From Bacteroidota bacterium (GTDB lineage Bacteria > Bacteroidota > Bacteroidia > JABEUT01), in contig JABDCH010000007.1 of the NCBI GenBank assembly GCA_013288205.1, positions 1 through 45,418 on the forward strand: 45,418 nt of DNA. The letters run 5' to 3'. The notes under the pieces were generated by a model. The model saw nothing but the letters and a program-made list of their open reading frames with translations. It was not told the DNA's origin and searched no databases. Below, in pieces: positions 23,626 to 33,318 of this stretch. Made by a program: the position numbers and the translations under genes. Numbering within the stretch: position 1 is the stretch's first letter; the number at the start of each line of letters is the position of its first letter.

Positions 23626-24501
23626 ATGGCATCCAAGGCAATCGGAAATAAATTCAGGTCCACTTCGCTAATAACGATAGTGAGTATCTCATTGGTGTTA
23701 TTTATCCTCGGACTATTGGCCCTGCTTATTATAGATGCTCAGAAGATAGCCCGCGATGTGAAGGAGAACGCTGATGTGGAAGTATTTTTAAATAGTAATG
23801 CAAAAGATGCCGATGTGGCCAAGTTGCAAAAGATGCTGGATGCATCGGACTATGTGAAGTCTACAGCTTATATATCCAAAGATTCAGCTGCCAAACAACT
23901 GCAAGCCGTTGATACCGGTGTCGATGTTACCCTTGCCGGGTATAATCCATTGCCCGCTTCTATTGATATACACGTAAAAGCCGATTATGCCAATATTGAC
24001 AGCCTTAGTAAAATCGAAAAAGAACTATCGCATTACCCTGAAGTGAAAGAGGTTGTTTACCAAAAAGCTTTTATCAAAATGATGAATGAAAACCTGAAAA
24101 AGATATCGCTTGTTATGCTTGGGTTCAGTTTGTTACTACTATTGGTATCGCTTACACTTATCAATAATACCATCCGGCTTACTATATACTCTAAACGGTT
24201 TTTAATTAAAACCATGCAACTGGTGGGCGCTAAACAAGGATTCATCAGGAAGCCTTTTTTATGGAAAGGCGTGCGCAATGGAGTTATTGCAGCCGTTATA
24301 GCCCTGCTGATGATATTCGGACTTATCCGTATAGCGCAATCGCGTTTAGTAGAGATACAAGAACAAGGTCTGAATGACATGAACACCTATCTTATCCTTT
24401 CGGGAGTAGTAGTTGTGTTAGGCATTTTTATTTCCTGGGTAAGTACTTACTTCGCCCTCCGCCGTTACTTGCGCGTTGCAGCAGATGAATTGCATTTTTA
24501 G
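23626..24501 (+). CDS. ftsX: Cell division ABC-transporter permease-like protein FtsX
   Basis: The 291-residue protein has the FtsX layout: a cytoplasmic N-terminus (MASKAIGNKFRSTSLITI), TM1 at ~17-37, an extracytoplasmic domain at ~40-155, then three more helices (~160-182, ~220-240, ~255-277) with the permease loop RLTIYSKRFLIKTMQLVGAKQGFIRKPF. With FtsE, FtsX controls peptidoglycan hydrolases at the division site. ftsE is not in this window, so the pair is unlinked here. It is divergent from leuS; the leuS/ftsX neighbourhood recurs in Bacteroidota as far as I recall. The next gene downstream is convergent. Confidence 0.93.
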   Translation: MASKAIGNKFRSTSLITIVSISLVLFILGLLALLIIDAQKIARDVKENADVEVFLNSNAKDADVAKLQKMLDASDYVKSTAYISKDSAAKQLQAVDTGVDVTLAGYNPLPASIDIHVKADYANIDSLSKIEKELSHYPEVKEVVYQKAFIKMMNENLKKISLVMLGFSLLLLLVSLTLINNTIRLTIYSKRFLIKTMQLVGAKQGFIRKPFLWKGVRNGVIAAVIALLMIFGLIRIAQSRLVEIQEQGLNDMNTYLILSGVVVVLGIFISWVSTYFALRRYLRVAADELHF

Positions 24502-24523
24502 CCGGAAGGCGGTGGAGATATTT

Positions 24524-26722
24524 CTATTCTTTTATAATCTTCTTTCTAACAGAAGCGCCATCGTCTGACTGCAAGGTTATAATATAAACACCATTTGACA
24601 AGCCACTTATATTTATTTGTCCGGTATTCCCTTTTTCAGCGGTGAATTGTGTATTGCTGTAGACTTCTTGTCCAAGCACATTGTTTATCCGAACAGCGCC
24701 TTTAAAGGACTCGTTGAACGCAACAGAAAGCATATTAGTAGCCGGATTGGGATAAATGGTAACAGCATTCTCATTGAAAATCGCAGCAATACCTGTAGTG
24801 TTTAAATAAGTCATATTAGAATAGGAGCCTGTAGGGCTGAAAGTATAACGATTGCCTCTAAACTGCATCGAAAGGTAAGGTGTACAAACAACATTCCAAT
24901 CGGTGCTAATCATATACCGCAAGCCTTTATTAATAGGTGCCGATCTGTCCGTATATGCATTAATAGAACCTTGAACAGAGTCAATTGCATGCCAGTATCC
25001 TTTGCCCGAATCGTCCCGGAGTATTCTATAATATACTACCGAGTTACCTCCGTAAAAATTCCAGTTTAAGTTAGCTTCGTTTGGTCCTATTCCGGCAGAG
25101 GATTGGAGAAAAATAGTTTCATTAAAATTACCCTGTGATGAATACGTTCCACATGTATCATGCATGCCTAGTGCATAGAATGATGGTTCTACCAAAGGCC
25201 GTGCACTGTAATCTTTAAATTCTGTATGGGCATGTACCGAGACTGCTCCTATCCGCACATAATTATTCAATATGTTTTGACTGTATATAATTACGCTATC
25301 AATAGCCAATGTATCCATACCGGTTTTTTGCCAAAAAATAGTATTAAAAATGGATGATGTATCCGTTGTAACATAGCAAATAGAAGGTGGATAAGCATTT
25401 CCGCAAGGTGGTGGAGGGGCGCAATACATAGTATCAATGGTAATGCGGTCGCTATCTTTACATCCATTACTGTCGGTAACTACTACGGTATATGTAATGT
25501 TGGTGTGGGGTGTAACTGTGTAAGACAAGCCATGATAATTGCCCGGTTTCCATACGGCAGTATAAACAGGATTAGGGTCTGTAACGGTAGCTGTCAAAGT
25601 GGTTGGGCTGCCAGGGCAAACTACTCGTTGTGTAGCTGTAGCAGTAACTACTAAATTACAGAAGTGGGTGCATGCGGTGGTATCGAAAGGGGTAAAATAA
25701 ACAAAGCCAAGGTTTATATTTTGATAGGCATCGTATATAGTAGCTTGTATGTGTGCAGAATCGTGTAGGCACCAATAGTTGTTACTTACACTTTCGTTGG
25801 TGGCAAATTCTGACACAATGCTGTACTTAGTGTTACCACAAATAGTATTACATGAGATAACACGGTCATCCATACTCTCAATACCTATCCTATTATCTGA
25901 TATATCATTTAAAATAATACTATCCGCTTCACTATTAATACCTATATTATTATTTTTTATGGTGCAATTTGTTATCTTGTCGCCAGAAATATAAATAGCG
26001 GTCCCCCGGTTCGAATCAAAAATACTATTTGTTATTATTTCTTGGGCACCTACACCGCTTATACCATAATCATAATTATTTCTAAATACACAACTTAAAA
26101 CATTTCCTGGCATATTAATACCTGTACCATTTTTAATAAATTCACAACTAATAGCCGTAACTCTAGCGCCTGAATTTAAACCGATTGAATCATATTTGAA
26201 TATGCAGGTGTCAATAGACGGCTCAGTATTAACAAGACTCCAATTATTTATGCCACTGAGATTAGAAGTAAAGATACAATGTGCTATTGGAGGGGCATAA
26301 GTAATACCATTAACAACATTAATTGCTGCGATAGCATAAGAGAATCTGCAATATTTAAAAGATACCGTATCGCTGGCAAAGTTTATACCTTTATAAATAC
26401 CTGCATAAGGAGTTCCTGAATTGCTGGTGAATATTATAGAGTCAGTTAGGGTGCCATTTGCATATAAATTTCCCCAATCTCGGATTATTTTACTGTTATC
26501 AAATTTTACTACTACCCCAGGTTGGATAGTTAGCGTAACTCCGCTAAAAATTGAGACTGTATCAGTAACAATGTAAGGACTTTTGGCCTTTGTCCATGTA
26601 GTATTGGAATAAATCCCTCCGCTAACATATGTTTGAGCTGAAAGAGAATTGCCAATCAAAGGGGTAAATAAGAAGAAATATAAAAATTTCTTATTGAGCT
26701 TTTTCAAAATAAATTTTAACAT
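24524..26722 (-). CDS. Secreted beta-helix protein with T9SS type A sorting domain
   Basis: This 732-residue secreted protein has a signal peptide (ending near SLSAQ), then a right-handed beta-helix region at ~30-330. The helix region contains many short repeats such as NNNIGINSEADSIILNDISDNRIGIES and GTAIYISGDKITNCTI. An Ig/PKD-like section at ~345-430 (TLTATVTDPNPVYTAVWKPG) and Fn3-like modules at ~455-640 follow. The type A sorting domain at ~655-732 has IYPNPATNMLSV, VLGQEV and NGVYIITL...KKIIKE. The beta-helix could be a carbohydrate-active or adhesive surface, but no catalytic residues are identifiable, so no enzyme activity is proposed. It probably ends up on the cell surface or secreted through T9SS. 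Confidence 0.88.
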   Translation of the reverse strand: MLKFILKKLNKKFLYFFLFTPLIGNSLSAQTYVSGGIYSNTTWTKAKSPYIVTDTVSIFSGVTLTIQPGVVVKFDNSKIIRDWGNLYANGTLTDSIIFTSNSGTPYAGIYKGINFASDTVSFKYCRFSYAIAAINVVNGITYAPPIAHCIFTSNLSGINNWSLVNTEPSIDTCIFKYDSIGLNSGARVTAISCEFIKNGTGINMPGNVLSCVFRNNYDYGISGVGAQEIITNSIFDSNRGTAIYISGDKITNCTIKNNNIGINSEADSIILNDISDNRIGIESMDDRVISCNTICGNTKYSIVSEFATNESVSNNYWCLHDSAHIQATIYDAYQNINLGFVYFTPFDTTACTHFCNLVVTATATQRVVCPGSPTTLTATVTDPNPVYTAVWKPGNYHGLSYTVTPHTNITYTVVVTDSNGCKDSDRITIDTMYCAPPPPCGNAYPPSICYVTTDTSSIFNTIFWQKTGMDTLAIDSVIIYSQNILNNYVRIGAVSVHAHTEFKDYSARPLVEPSFYALGMHDTCGTYSSQGNFNETIFLQSSAGIGPNEANLNWNFYGGNSVVYYRILRDDSGKGYWHAIDSVQGSINAYTDRSAPINKGLRYMISTDWNVVCTPYLSMQFRGNRYTFSPTGSYSNMTYLNTTGIAAIFNENAVTIYPNPATNMLSVAFNESFKGAVRINNVLGQEVYSNTQFTAEKGNTGQINISGLSNGVYIITLQSDDGASVRKKIIKE

Positions 26723-26795
26723 AGTATTTTGTTTGCTATCAAGTTAATAATAATAAAATAGTTAGCGTTACAGGTACTTTCAGAATCTTACCAAT

Positions 26796-26818
26796 AATTA
26801 TATCAGAATGATATAATT
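26796..26818. repeat. Perfect inverted repeat with 10-bp arms
   Basis: AATTATATCA and TGATATAATT are perfect reverse complements separated by GAA. It lies 74 bp upstream of the minus-strand T9SS gene's start codon. It is AT-rich with no adjacent T run, so it looks more like an operator-type dyad than a terminator, but chance is possible in AT-rich DNA. Confidence 0.4.
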
Positions 26819-26909
26819 GTAAAATTTGAATACAAACATAACAAATAATTGATTCAAAGGCATATTATCCGTAAAATATTCATAAAGAGATTGCCTATTC
26901 TTTTATTAC

Positions 26910-26996
26910 CTAGCGCTTCTTTGCTGGATGCAGAACCGTAAAGAAGATAGTAATTACAAGAAGAAATAAGGAGGCGGAAAAAATCCAGCGTAACAT
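26910..26996 (-). CDS. Possible 28-residue membrane peptide
   Basis: An ATG-to-TAG frame encodes a 28-residue peptide starting MLRWIFSASLFLLVITIF and ending LHPAKKR. It has one predicted transmembrane segment and a basic C-terminus (positive-inside pattern). No database match can be claimed and the promoter is unclear. Small single-span membrane peptides with this shape do exist, but a frame this short can arise by chance. Confidence 0.3.
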   Translation of the reverse strand: MLRWIFSASLFLLVITIFFTVLHPAKKR

Positions 26997-27138
26997 TTTC
27001 AATGATTTTTACGTTTCAAAAAGAGATACTTGACACAAGTACGTTTAATAAAGAGTGGTGTATACACTCCTAATTGAATGAACATACACAGGTTGAAAAC
27101 TTACCCCTGATGAAATAGCCTTACATAAGCCCTAATCA

Positions 27139-27146
27139 TAACTTTG
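27139..27146 (+). promoter_or_regulatory. Candidate -7 element for the TPR/beta-barrel operon
   Basis: TAACTTTG matches TAnnTTTG, 25 nt before the ATG at 27172. Confidence 0.5.
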
Positions 27147-27171
27147 CTTTTCTAAAAAGGGGCGTATAGGT

Positions 27172-30100
27172 ATGTTGAAACGGATTCTGTTGTTTATTTC
27201 TGTGCTATGTTTTTCCCAAGTGGTAATAGGTCAGCAGACCCTTATTTACAGCAACCCCAATGCTATATTTGATAAGGCAGTTACATTGTTCGACGAGCAT
27301 AAGTATTCTGCCGCTGCACATCTTTTTGAACAAGTTTCCAATTCCATAAAAGAAGAGCAATCCACCCTCAAGGTTCATTCTGATTATTATACTGCTGTTT
27401 GCTCCATGTATCTTGACCATGCCGATGCCGAAAGGCAAATGACAGGTTTCATACACAAGCATCCGCAAGCGCCTGAAGTGCATAAAATATATTTTTTGCT
27501 GGGCAACTATGAATATGAAAAGCATAAGTATAAAGATGCATTAACCTGGTATGCTAAAGCGGATGTGGACGATCTTGACTCCAAAGAGCTGTCGGAATAT
27601 TATTACAAAATGGGCTATTGTAATTTTTCAAAAAACCAATTAGATGCGGCTCAACATAATTTTGAATCAGTAACCGACTCCACTTCTACTTATTACCCGC
27701 GTGTTCTATATTACTATGGATACATAGCATACGTTCATAAAAAATACCAAACGGCGGTAAATAGTTTTTTCAAGTTGCGCAACGATCCTAATTTTTCCAA
27801 AGCGGTACCATATTATATAGCTGAATGTTATTACCTGGAAGGGGATTATTCAAAAGCCATACAATATTGCGTTCCATTACTCGACTCTATTCCGAACAAC
27901 ACACCGTTGCTAAATACTGCTGAAATCAGGAAAATTACGGCAGAGTCATATTATCATATGCAGCAATATAAAGAAGCTATTCCTTACTTTGAGAAATATG
28001 CTAAAAAGGGGAGTTTGCTTGGAACAGAAGCGTATGAGTTTGCCTATTGTTATTTTGTAACAGGCCAGTATTCGGAAGCTATTCCCTATTTTCAGAATGC
28101 TGCAGTAGCCAATGATTCATTAGCACAAGATGCCTTGTTTCATGTTGGCGAATGTTATTTAAATGAAGGTGAAAAGACCTATGCAGCTAATGCCTTCAAT
28201 GATGCGTATAAGATGAATTACAACCAGGAATTGAAAGAGAACGCCCTCTTCAATTTTGCCAAAATATCCTACGAAACGTGTAGCGACCCTTTTGATGTAG
28301 CTATTAAAGCGCTCTCCCAATATTTGAACGCATACCCTAACTCTTCTCACCGGGATGAGGTGTACAAGTATCTTGTAAATATTTATTCTACTACGCGGAA
28401 CTACGAAGCAGCGCTCAAATCATTGGCAGAAATAAAAAATTGGGACTCTCATCTGCAGGCTGTTTATCAACGTTTGTGTTATTACCGGGGTGTTGATTTA
28501 TATAATAATCATCAATATGAACCTGCTATTGATTATTTTGAAAAATCGCTGACCTATAATTATGATGCTAAATTGCATTTGCTGGCATATTATTGGAAAG
28601 CAGAGGCTTTTTACCGGGAGAGAAAATATAATGATGCGGCTGCCGCATACAATGACTTTATGAGCCATACTGAATCGTTCAGTACGCCTGAATACAACTT
28701 ATCGCAATATGGGGCCGGTTACTGCTTTTTCCAAATGAAGGATTACGATAATGCAGGAAATTGGTTCAGGAAATATGTAAATATTGAAACGACCGACAAA
28801 AAGAGATTGAGCGATGCCTATAACCGCATTGGCGATTGTTATTTTGTGCAGGAAGATTATGCTTCAGCCATTCCGTTCTACCAAAAGAGTATGGAATTAA
28901 GCGCATACGACGGCGATTATGCCAGCTACCAATTGGCACAGGCCTATGGCGTACAGCACCAATTTGATGATGAAGTTAAAACCTTAGAAGCTTTTATGGG
29001 TAAATATCCCAAGAGTAGTTATTATTCATCGGCTATGACGCAATTAGCCGGAGCTTACTTATCAGATAACCAACCGAAAAAATCTGCCGAGACCTATCAG
29101 CGCGTGGTAACCGATTATCCTTCCGGTCCTGCTACCAATCAAAGTCTCTTACAGTTGGGTATGATATATTACAACCAGGGAGATAATACACAGGCCTTAA
29201 ATGCATGGAAGCAAGTAGCTGAAAAGGATAAAAACTCCAACGAGGGTAATGAAGCCTTATCACATATAAAGATGCTCTATGTTTCGGAAGGAGATGTGGG
29301 CACTATGCAAGAATACTTAGCTAAGTTGGGCGTTACTCTAGGCAGTTCAGCGCTTGATTCCGCTACCTTCTCCGTTATAAAATCAGAATATCTGAAAGAA
29401 GATTATACCCGCTTTTTGCCTGAAGCAACCAATTATTTGCAAAAGTTTCCTAATGGACTGTTTGCGGCTGAAACACATTTTTATTTGGCAGAATATTATT
29501 ACAAGCAAAAGAATAATGATAGCGCTATTGTGAATTACCGCTATGTTCTGAAAGGTCCGAAAACATATTATACTGTTATATCGCTGGTAAGGGCTTCACA
29601 AATTGATTTTGCTAAGCAAAATTATACGGAGGCGCTTGGGTATTATAATGAGTTGGGCAACATGTTCCAAGATGAAACCCAAATGATTCTGGAGCGTGTA
29701 GGAAAAATGAGATGCTATAATTTCCTCAATAATGAGGATGGCCTCATCGGGGCTGCCGATACAGTAATTCAAACCCCGCAGATTACAGCCGATGTTCATG
29801 CAGAAGCATATTTCCTAAAGGCCAAAGCCCTTATGCAAAAGCAACAATCCGATTCGGCTATGGCTAATTTCAGCCGGGTTGTTAAAATGACCAAGAGCGA
29901 AATGGAGGGCGAGTCCAAATACAATATTGCAAGTATTCAATACAACAAAGGCGATTTTTCGGGTTCTGAAAAAACAGTATTTGATTTAGTGAACCAGGAG
30001 CCTTCTTATCCTGAGTGGATGGCGAAGGGCTTGGTGGTACTGGCCGATGATTATGTAGCCTTGAAAGATAACTTCCAGGCTAAGCATACACTTAATACGG

Positions 30101-30258
30101 TGATTGATAATGCCAGTGATACGGCAGTGGTTGGACAGGCAAAGCGCAAATTAAACACGATAATTCAATCGGAACAAAAAGCCATGCAACCTGCTAAACA
30201 AGATACGGTATTAATCATGCATTCGGATACTACGGGCATAAAACCAGGCAACAAATGA
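27172..30258 (+). CDS. Large periplasmic tetratricopeptide repeat protein
   Basis: The 1028-residue protein begins with a signal peptide (MLKRILLFISVLCFSQVVIGQQ) and is otherwise built of about 20 TPR-like helical hairpins. Many show the A..YY.G......Y..A...F pattern, for example YYKMGYCNFSKNQLDAAQHNF and HVGECYLNEGEKTYAANAF. It has no enzymatic domain, so it is probably a periplasmic scaffold. Its last 4 nt (ATGA) overlap the start of the beta-barrel gene, so the two are translationally coupled and likely work together. A role in outer-membrane assembly or transport is inference. Similar TPR/barrel pairs occur in other Bacteroidota as far as I recall. Confidence 0.85.
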   Translation: MLKRILLFISVLCFSQVVIGQQTLIYSNPNAIFDKAVTLFDEHKYSAAAHLFEQVSNSIKEEQSTLKVHSDYYTAVCSMYLDHADAERQMTGFIHKHPQAPEVHKIYFLLGNYEYEKHKYKDALTWYAKADVDDLDSKELSEYYYKMGYCNFSKNQLDAAQHNFESVTDSTSTYYPRVLYYYGYIAYVHKKYQTAVNSFFKLRNDPNFSKAVPYYIAECYYLEGDYSKAIQYCVPLLDSIPNNTPLLNTAEIRKITAESYYHMQQYKEAIPYFEKYAKKGSLLGTEAYEFAYCYFVTGQYSEAIPYFQNAAVANDSLAQDALFHVGECYLNEGEKTYAANAFNDAYKMNYNQELKENALFNFAKISYETCSDPFDVAIKALSQYLNAYPNSSHRDEVYKYLVNIYSTTRNYEAALKSLAEIKNWDSHLQAVYQRLCYYRGVDLYNNHQYEPAIDYFEKSLTYNYDAKLHLLAYYWKAEAFYRERKYNDAAAAYNDFMSHTESFSTPEYNLSQYGAGYCFFQMKDYDNAGNWFRKYVNIETTDKKRLSDAYNRIGDCYFVQEDYASAIPFYQKSMELSAYDGDYASYQLAQAYGVQHQFDDEVKTLEAFMGKYPKSSYYSSAMTQLAGAYLSDNQPKKSAETYQRVVTDYPSGPATNQSLLQLGMIYYNQGDNTQALNAWKQVAEKDKNSNEGNEALSHIKMLYVSEGDVGTMQEYLAKLGVTLGSSALDSATFSVIKSEYLKEDYTRFLPEATNYLQKFPNGLFAAETHFYLAEYYYKQKNNDSAIVNYRYVLKGPKTYYTVISLVRASQIDFAKQNYTEALGYYNELGNMFQDETQMILERVGKMRCYNFLNNEDGLIGAADTVIQTPQITADVHAEAYFLKAKALMQKQQSDSAMANFSRVVKMTKSEMEGESKYNIASIQYNKGDFSGSEKTVFDLVNQEPSYPEWMAKGLVVLADDYVALKDNFQAKHTLNTVIDNASDTAVVGQAKRKLNTIIQSEQKAMQPAKQDTVLIMHSDTTGIKPGNK

Positions 30259-31934
30259 GATTCTACGCAAACAAACATAGTAGGCTTGGCCAGCTCGCAT
30301 TTACTGCGATTGTAACGTTGTTTGCAAATTCAGGTATAGTGGCACAGCAAAAAGCTAAAGGAATGGATACCATACAGGTGAATGTAATTACCCGCTACAA
30401 GCCTACCATTCACGATGCTGTTAAAATTGATAGCAATCCTGCATCGGCTGATACAATGCACATTTCAAGAAAAGTTAAATATGACGTGGTAAATACCCAG
30501 TTCCCTACATCCTATACTCCTCCCCAGATTTCCGCATTACAAATAAAGGATGCTCCACCCGAACGCTTATTCCATTCCTTATTAGATGCCGGCGTAGGAA
30601 ACTATAATACCTTGTATGCTGAATATTTCTTCAATAGCCTTCGTTCGAACAATATGGACTATGGATTTCATCTGAATCATCTTTCAGCCAGTTATAATAC
30701 GAATGAATTAAACAGCGGATATGCATTCAATAATATAGATGCTTATGGAGAACGATTCTACAGTCAACATACATTAACTGCGCAATTGGGATTTCAAAAC
30801 CACAGTTTAAATGATTATGGATATGGCATTAATCCGGATATATTTGGCACGTTCCGCCTATATCCCATACAAGAACGGTTTGATTATACGAATGGTTCTA
30901 TCGAGTATGCCAGCAGTTATAAGGATTCATCACGCATAGGGCATGACATTAAGTTGAAGTATTACAACTTCAATGATATATATAATGCAACAGAAAATAA
31001 CGCCAATGCTGATATGAAATTTTTTACCTATTTCAACCAGCAACGTATTGACCTGAGAATACAGAGCAATTATTTTTATAATGTTACTCCGCTTTCTAAT
31101 CTGACCAATTGGAATGCCTTGTTCAATCCTTATTTTACAACTAACGAAACCCATTGGGATGCTCACTTAGGAGCGAATGTTTATTATAATACCATTGACC
31201 AGAAAATAAATATTTATCCTGATTTACTGGCCCGTTATCATATTGTACAGGATGTAGTTATGATTTATGCTGGAATTGACGGCAATGAAACATACAACAG
31301 TTATAAAGCTCTTTCAGATGTGAATCCATTTGTACAGGATACCATGAAATTAAATTATACCTATACCAAATACCATGTATTTGGTGGTATTGCCGGAAAC
31401 ATCACCAGGCTGTTGACATATAATATTTCTGTTGCACAATCAATGATAGATAATATGCCGCTCTTCATAACCGACACATTAGAGCCTATACGCAATCATT
31501 TTACGGTGGTGTATGATAATGTGAAGGTAACCAATGCACATGTGGATATTGATTATAAATGGAGAAATAAGCTGAGTGTTATACTCGCCGGAGATTATAA
31601 TATATATACCCCTACCAACCAGTTGAAAGCATGGTATAATCCTGCATTGAAAATAAGCGCTACCGGAAAATATACACTCCAGGATAAATACATTTTTAAA
31701 GCAGAATTCTTTGTAGTTGGTTCTCAATATGCCCCTGAAATGACAGATGGCATTATGACCGCTAAAACACTTTCGGGGTACCCTGATCTTAACCTGGGAG
31801 TTGAGTATAAATACAATAAAGTATTTACAGCCTTCCTTAACCTTAACAACATTGCTAACGTAGCCTATTATACTTGGGATAACTACGAAATGGAGCGGTT
31901 TAACATCCTTATAGGGGTGCGACTCGGGTTCTAA
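30255..31934 (+). CDS. TonB-dependent-receptor-like outer-membrane beta-barrel protein
   Basis: The 559-residue protein has a signal peptide (ending near SGIVAQQ) and a short N-terminal region including MDTIQVNVITRYKPTIHDAV. The rest has amphipathic beta-strands alternating aromatic and polar residues, ending in the C-terminal Phe of FNILIGVRLGF, an outer-membrane insertion signal. Its length is below that of full TonB-dependent receptors (~700-1000 residues) and no plug domain is clear, so it may be a barrel-only relative. It overlaps the TPR gene by 4 nt. Substrate and partner are unknown. This may be the pore partner of the TPR protein. Confidence 0.8.
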   Translation: MRFYANKHSRLGQLAFTAIVTLFANSGIVAQQKAKGMDTIQVNVITRYKPTIHDAVKIDSNPASADTMHISRKVKYDVVNTQFPTSYTPPQISALQIKDAPPERLFHSLLDAGVGNYNTLYAEYFFNSLRSNNMDYGFHLNHLSASYNTNELNSGYAFNNIDAYGERFYSQHTLTAQLGFQNHSLNDYGYGINPDIFGTFRLYPIQERFDYTNGSIEYASSYKDSSRIGHDIKLKYYNFNDIYNATENNANADMKFFTYFNQQRIDLRIQSNYFYNVTPLSNLTNWNALFNPYFTTNETHWDAHLGANVYYNTIDQKINIYPDLLARYHIVQDVVMIYAGIDGNETYNSYKALSDVNPFVQDTMKLNYTYTKYHVFGGIAGNITRLLTYNISVAQSMIDNMPLFITDTLEPIRNHFTVVYDNVKVTNAHVDIDYKWRNKLSVILAGDYNIYTPTNQLKAWYNPALKISATGKYTLQDKYIFKAEFFVVGSQYAPEMTDGIMTAKTLSGYPDLNLGVEYKYNKVFTAFLNLNNIANVAYYTWDNYEMERFNILIGVRLGF

Positions 31935-31988
31935 AAACCTTATTGTATTGGTTTACTTTTTTTAACATTAGGGATGTGCTGATTTTTA

Positions 31989-31996
31989 TACCTTTG
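31989..31996 (+). promoter_or_regulatory. Candidate -7 element for the aminotransferase/manC unit
   Basis: TACCTTTG matches TAnnTTTG, 23 nt before the ATG at 32020. Confidence 0.5.
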
Positions 31997-32019
31997 CCCA
32001 CCTATAATTATTGTATTTA

Positions 32020-33318
32020 ATGGAATCTATTATAACAAAACATAAGGCTGCTGCTATTAAGGTTTCGGAGATGGCGGAGCATCTCACAGGCTCTGAAATA
32101 TTGAAGATAGGAGCAGAGGTGAATGCGAAAATAAGGGACGGCCATAAAATTTCCAATTTTACGATTGGAGACTTCAATCCCGAAATATTTCCTATCCCTG
32201 CTGAACTGAAGGCTGATATTATAGATGCATACCAACATAATCAAACGAATTATCCGCCCGCTGACGGCATTTTGTCATTAAGACAAGCCGTCTCAAAATT
32301 TCTGAAAACCACATTGGCCTTGGATTATTCTGCATCTGATGAAATAATTATTGCCGGCGGTGCCAGGCCAATCATATATTCTGCATACAGGGCATTAGTT
32401 GATCCGGGAGATTATGTATTATATCCGCTTCCATCGTGGAACAATAACCACTATGTGCACCAGGTTGGAGCCCACCCGATTGAAATAGAAGCAAAGCCAG
32501 AAAAGAACTTTATGTTAACAGCGGATGACATCAAACCTCATATTGGCAAGGTGACTCTTATTTCCCTCTGTTCTCCACAAAATCCGACAGGCACTATGTT
32601 TACCCGCGAAGGATTGGAAGACATCTGTAACCTGATGATGGATGAAAATTATCGCCGCGGTCAAACAGGCGAAAAGCCCGTGTATCTATTGTATGACCAA
32701 ATATATTGTCAACTTGCATTTGGTGAAGCAAAGCATTATAACCCTGTTTCCATACTTCCTGAAATACGTGATTACACGGTATTTGTTGATGGTATTTCGA
32801 AGTTTTTAGCAGCTACCGGTGTTCGTGTAGGATGGTCAATGGGTAACAAGAAAGTGATTGAGCGAATGAAATCAATTATTGGCCATGTTGGAGCCTGGGC
32901 TCCTAAAGCCGAACAAATTGCCGTGGCAAAATATTTAGAGAACATTCCCCTGGTTAATAATTTCCTGGAAGAATTCAAGGATGATATTTACCAACGATTA
33001 ATGGGTTTTTATGAAGGATTCTCTGCGTTGAAAAAGGAAGGATTCAATGTAACTGCTATTAAGCCACAAGGTGCAATCTACCTTACCGTAAATTTTGATT
33101 TGTCGGGCAAGAAAACAGGTGATGGCACTATTTTGACCGATGGTGAAAGTATTATGCGTTATATACTCAATGAAGCAAGTGTGGCTGTTGTTCCGTTTTA
33201 TGCATTCGGCGCATCCGAAAACTCGACATGGTTCAGGCTTTCAGTTGGAACCGCACAAATGACTGAAATTGCTGACGTTATTAACCGTTTACGAAAAGCC
33301 TTGCAACTACTGAAATAA
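32020..33318 (+). CDS. Class I/II PLP-dependent aminotransferase
   Basis: This 432-residue fold-type I PLP enzyme has the aspartate-aminotransferase-family layout. Lys261 in DGISKFLAATGVRVGW should form the Schiff base. Also visible are SLCSPQNPTGTMF (substrate/PLP Asn), LLYDQIYCQLAF (Asp/Tyr of the cofactor site), and the carboxylate-binding Arg in FRLSVGT. Substrate specificity cannot be called; aspartate or an aromatic amino acid is possible. The ATG at 32020 (MESIITKHK) is preferred over a TTG at 32011. The stop overlaps the manC start by one base (TAATG), so the genes are coupled, though a metabolic link is not obvious. Confidence 0.88.
   Translation: MESIITKHKAAAIKVSEMAEHLTGSEILKIGAEVNAKIRDGHKISNFTIGDFNPEIFPIPAELKADIIDAYQHNQTNYPPADGILSLRQAVSKFLKTTLALDYSASDEIIIAGGARPIIYSAYRALVDPGDYVLYPLPSWNNNHYVHQVGAHPIEIEAKPEKNFMLTADDIKPHIGKVTLISLCSPQNPTGTMFTREGLEDICNLMMDENYRRGQTGEKPVYLLYDQIYCQLAFGEAKHYNPVSILPEIRDYTVFVDGISKFLAATGVRVGWSMGNKKVIERMKSIIGHVGAWAPKAEQIAVAKYLENIPLVNNFLEEFKDDIYQRLMGFYEGFSALKKEGFNVTAIKPQGAIYLTVNFDLSGKKTGDGTILTDGESIMRYILNEASVAVVPFYAFGASENSTWFRLSVGTAQMTEIADVINRLRKALQLLK

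Larger units (their letters stand above)
26723..27171. other. Intergenic region between the T9SS beta-helix gene and the TPR gene
   Basis: About 450 bp of AT-rich sequence between divergent genes. It holds an inverted repeat at 26796-26818, a possible 28-codon membrane peptide on the minus strand at 26910-26996, and the TPR promoter at 27139-27146. No perfect TAnnTTTG box is visible for the minus-strand gene. Confidence 0.6.

Noticed and set aside
26005-26020. GGTTCGAATC, resembling a tRNA T-loop
   Set aside because: It is within the T9SS beta-helix gene and no cloverleaf could be built around it by eye.
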